Positions 6,270-7,862 of a DNA stretch of 7,862 nucleotides are shown piece after piece; positions within the stretch are counted from its first letter, which is position 1, and every line of letters starts with the position of its first letter. Both the position numbers and the translations under genes were made by a program. This DNA is from Bacteroidia bacterium (GTDB taxonomy: Bacteria > Bacteroidota > Bacteroidia > Bacteroidales > GCA-2748055). The notes under the pieces are model-generated. The model saw only the letters and a program-made list of their open reading frames with translations. It did not search any database and was not told the DNA's origin. The stretch spans positions 1 through 7,862 of the forward strand of contig SPBY01000120.1 of assembly GCA_004525825.1 (NCBI GenBank), written 5' to 3'.

Positions 6270-7862
6270 TCATTTTTCATACAACAGGCCATGCATATCA
6301 CTAAGGGTACCAACCGGAATCTTAATCACCTTTCTGTCATAGGTAATCAGCCCGTTGACTTCTCCTTCTACATCGGTGGTCTGTGTATAGACGGCAGCAG
6401 AAAGACCTTTGCTACGTTTCATTTCCAGTACCTGGTCAAACTTCTCCTTATACCTTACCAGCAGTTCCCCGGCTGTAGTGTAGGTCTGGTATCCCCAGTT
6501 CCGCATGGCCGGGTCCCAGAGGTGGCCTTCCACCGGGTAGCCAATGCCTCCGTATTCGCCTATCACCGAGGCCATATCGATGCTGACCGGAGGAGTCTGC
6601 ACCTCAACCTGGTAAGTATGTATATCATAAAGATCTCCGCAGGGGCGCAGGGCCCATCCGCTGACGGCATTAATGAGTCGTGAGGGATCAAGGCCCTTTG
6701 CCAGGTCAGCCATACGGCAGGTCTGGTACTGGCCCCATCCTTCATTGAAGACCACCCACATCACCACTCCGGGATGGTTGTAATGCTGTTTGATCATGCG
6801 GTTCAGTTCCCATTCGAACTGTGCCGATTCCAGTGATCTTTTATTAAGGTCCTCTCCGTACCTGGGGACATGCTGAACATGTGCCGGGCGCTCCTGTCCT
6901 TCTTCCGGAATCACCACCATGCCCGATGGCATGTCCTGCCATACCATGATGCCCAGTTTATCACACCAGTAGTACCAGCGTGCGGGTTCCACCTTGATGT
7001 GCTTCCTGATCATGTTGAATCCCATCTGTTTGGTCACCTCAAGGTCGTAACGCATGGCTTCGTCCGAGGGTGGTGTATGAAGCCCGTCGGGCCACCAGCC
7101 CTGATCAAGGGTTCCGTTATGAAACAGGAATTCATTGTTGAGGTACAGCACCTTGTTACCGTCTTTATCCCCCAGGCTGATTTTTCGCATTCCAAAATAG
7201 CTGCTGACCCTGTCAAGTACCTGGCCCTTATCATTGCTAAGTATCAGTTCCAGGTTATAGAGGTGAGGGTCTTCGGGCGACCAGTATCTGGGGTTTTCCA
7301 AAGGTATCTCCAGGGTTTTGTCGGCATCGACCCTGTTGGTGGACAGTACTTTTTCCCCGTCAAGTACTCTGACCTCCACGCTGTAGAGGCTTTTCTTTGG
7401 TTCGCGCAGCATCGGTATAACCGACACCAGATTCCTGTCGATATCGGGAGTAATAAAAACCTCCTCCAGTGAAGCTTCGGTTGTGACCGGCTCCAGCCAT
7501 ACGGTCTGCCAGATGCCGCTTACCGGTGTATACCAGATACCCTGCTGGGGCATCTGCTGTTTTCCCCGGGCCTGGGTGCCGGAGCTGGATGGATCATCCA
7601 CACAGACAACAAGTTTCTGCCTGCCTTTTGACTTCAGGTAGGGAGTGATATCGAAAGTAAACCTGTCATATGCACCCTCGTGGGAGCCCACGGGAGCATC
7701 GTTTACCCAGACGGTAGCTGACCAGTCGACTGCCTCAAAATGCAGGAGCACCTGTTTCCCCTGCCAGGAAGAAGGAATTTCAAACTCCCTGGAATACCAC
7801 AATCTGTCATCCGGCTTCATGGATTTACCCACTCCCGAAAGGGCAGATTCAATGCAGAAAGG
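6270..7862 (-). CDS. Glycoside hydrolase family 2 exo-glycosidase (5' end cut by window edge)
   Basis: The frame stays open to the right edge, giving 530 residues, and the N-terminus with any signal peptide lies outside. A GTG at 7832 could be mistaken for a start, but the codons upstream read P-F-C-I-E-S-A-L-S-G, a conserved GH2 N-terminal stretch. Domains in order: the rest of the sugar-binding jelly-roll (to about residue 125, with WVN and the QGIWYTPVSGIWQTVW signature), an Ig-like sandwich (about 130-230), and a TIM barrel to the end. The acid/base is Glu374 in F-N-E-G-W-G-Q and the nucleophile is Glu436 in I-G-E-Y-G-G. Both are present, so a retaining enzyme is expected. The barrel also carries DQGWWPDGL and WCDKLGIMVWQDMPSG, seen in a large environmental Bacteroidota and Planctomycetota GH2 clade. 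GH2 covers beta-galactosidases, beta-glucuronidases and beta-mannosidases, among others, and I cannot choose between them. Leading a sulfatase operon suggests it acts on a sugar exposed by desulfation. Confidence 0.95.
   Translation of the reverse strand, partial: PFCIESALSGVGKSMKPDDRLWYSREFEIPSSWQGKQVLLHFEAVDWSATVWVNDAPVGSHEGAYDRFTFDITPYLKSKGRQKLVVCVDDPSSSGTQARGKQQMPQQGIWYTPVSGIWQTVWLEPVTTEASLEEVFITPDIDRNLVSVIPMLREPKKSLYSVEVRVLDGEKVLSTNRVDADKTLEIPLENPRYWSPEDPHLYNLELILSNDKGQVLDRVSSYFGMRKISLGDKDGNKVLYLNNEFLFHNGTLDQGWWPDGLHTPPSDEAMRYDLEVTKQMGFNMIRKHIKVEPARWYYWCDKLGIMVWQDMPSGMVVIPEEGQERPAHVQHVPRYGEDLNKRSLESAQFEWELNRMIKQHYNHPGVVMWVVFNEGWGQYQTCRMADLAKGLDPSRLINAVSGWALRPCGDLYDIHTYQVEVQTPPVSIDMASVIGEYGGIGYPVEGHLWDPAMRNWGYQTYTTAGELLVRYKEKFDQVLEMKRSKGLSAAVYTQTTDVEGEVNGLITYDRKVIKIPVGTLSDMHGLLYEK

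Noticed and set aside
6870..7472. A 200-codon open frame on the plus strand
   Set aside because: It lies wholly inside the GH2 gene on the opposite strand. Its translation has no recognisable domain, and the minus-strand frame holds the conserved GH2 motifs.
7830..7832. GTG at 7832 as the true start of the GH2 gene
   Set aside because: The frame continues upstream to the window edge with a conserved GH2 N-terminal stretch, so the GTG is an internal valine codon.

Overview
The window is a compact run of five genes, all on the minus strand and read from right to left. Transcription enters at the right edge with a glycoside hydrolase family 2 (GH2) enzyme whose N-terminus lies outside. Four consecutive S1-type (formylglycine-dependent) sulfatases follow, and the last runs off the left edge close to its C-terminus. 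In transcription order the spacers are 58 bp, 3 bp, a 4-bp ATGA overlap and 35 bp, so the genes look like one operon. Nearly all of the window is coding, and no gene-free stretch exceeds 58 bp. There are no RNA genes, transposases, CRISPR arrays or clear terminators.

The organism is most likely a Bacteroidota member, probably an anaerobe or facultative anaerobe (inference). Start codons sit behind A/T-rich leaders without a Shine-Dalgarno sequence. Three of the four sulfatases begin with short lipoprotein-type signal peptides. All four sulfatases have serine, not cysteine, at the residue to be converted to formylglycine. That arrangement depends on the radical-SAM maturase anSME, which is usual in anaerobic Bacteroidota. 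Planctomycetota and Verrucomicrobiota/Kiritimatiellota also carry many sulfatases and are not formally excluded.

Layout, in transcription order: GH2 exo-glycosidase-like enzyme (7862-6270, partial); sulfatase A, a lipoprotein with an S-C-P-S-R active site (6211-4556); sulfatase B, a paralogue of A with the same active site but different loops (4552-2933); sulfatase C, with S-S-P-S-R (2936-1452); sulfatase D, from a more distant subfamily with S-T-P-S-R (1416-1, partial).

The likely joint role is stepwise dismantling of a multiply sulfated glycan in the periplasm or at the cell envelope. Each sulfatase would remove a sulfate ester at a different position or sugar, and the GH2 enzyme would cut the exposed terminal beta-linked sugar. 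This looks like part of a polysaccharide utilization locus, but no SusC/SusD pair, sensor or transporter lies inside the window, so the substrate cannot be named from what is here. I do not see an entirely new system. The most interesting points are the stacking of four different serine-type sulfatases, and the split in serine codon class at the catalytic residue, which hints at independent cysteine-to-serine conversions.
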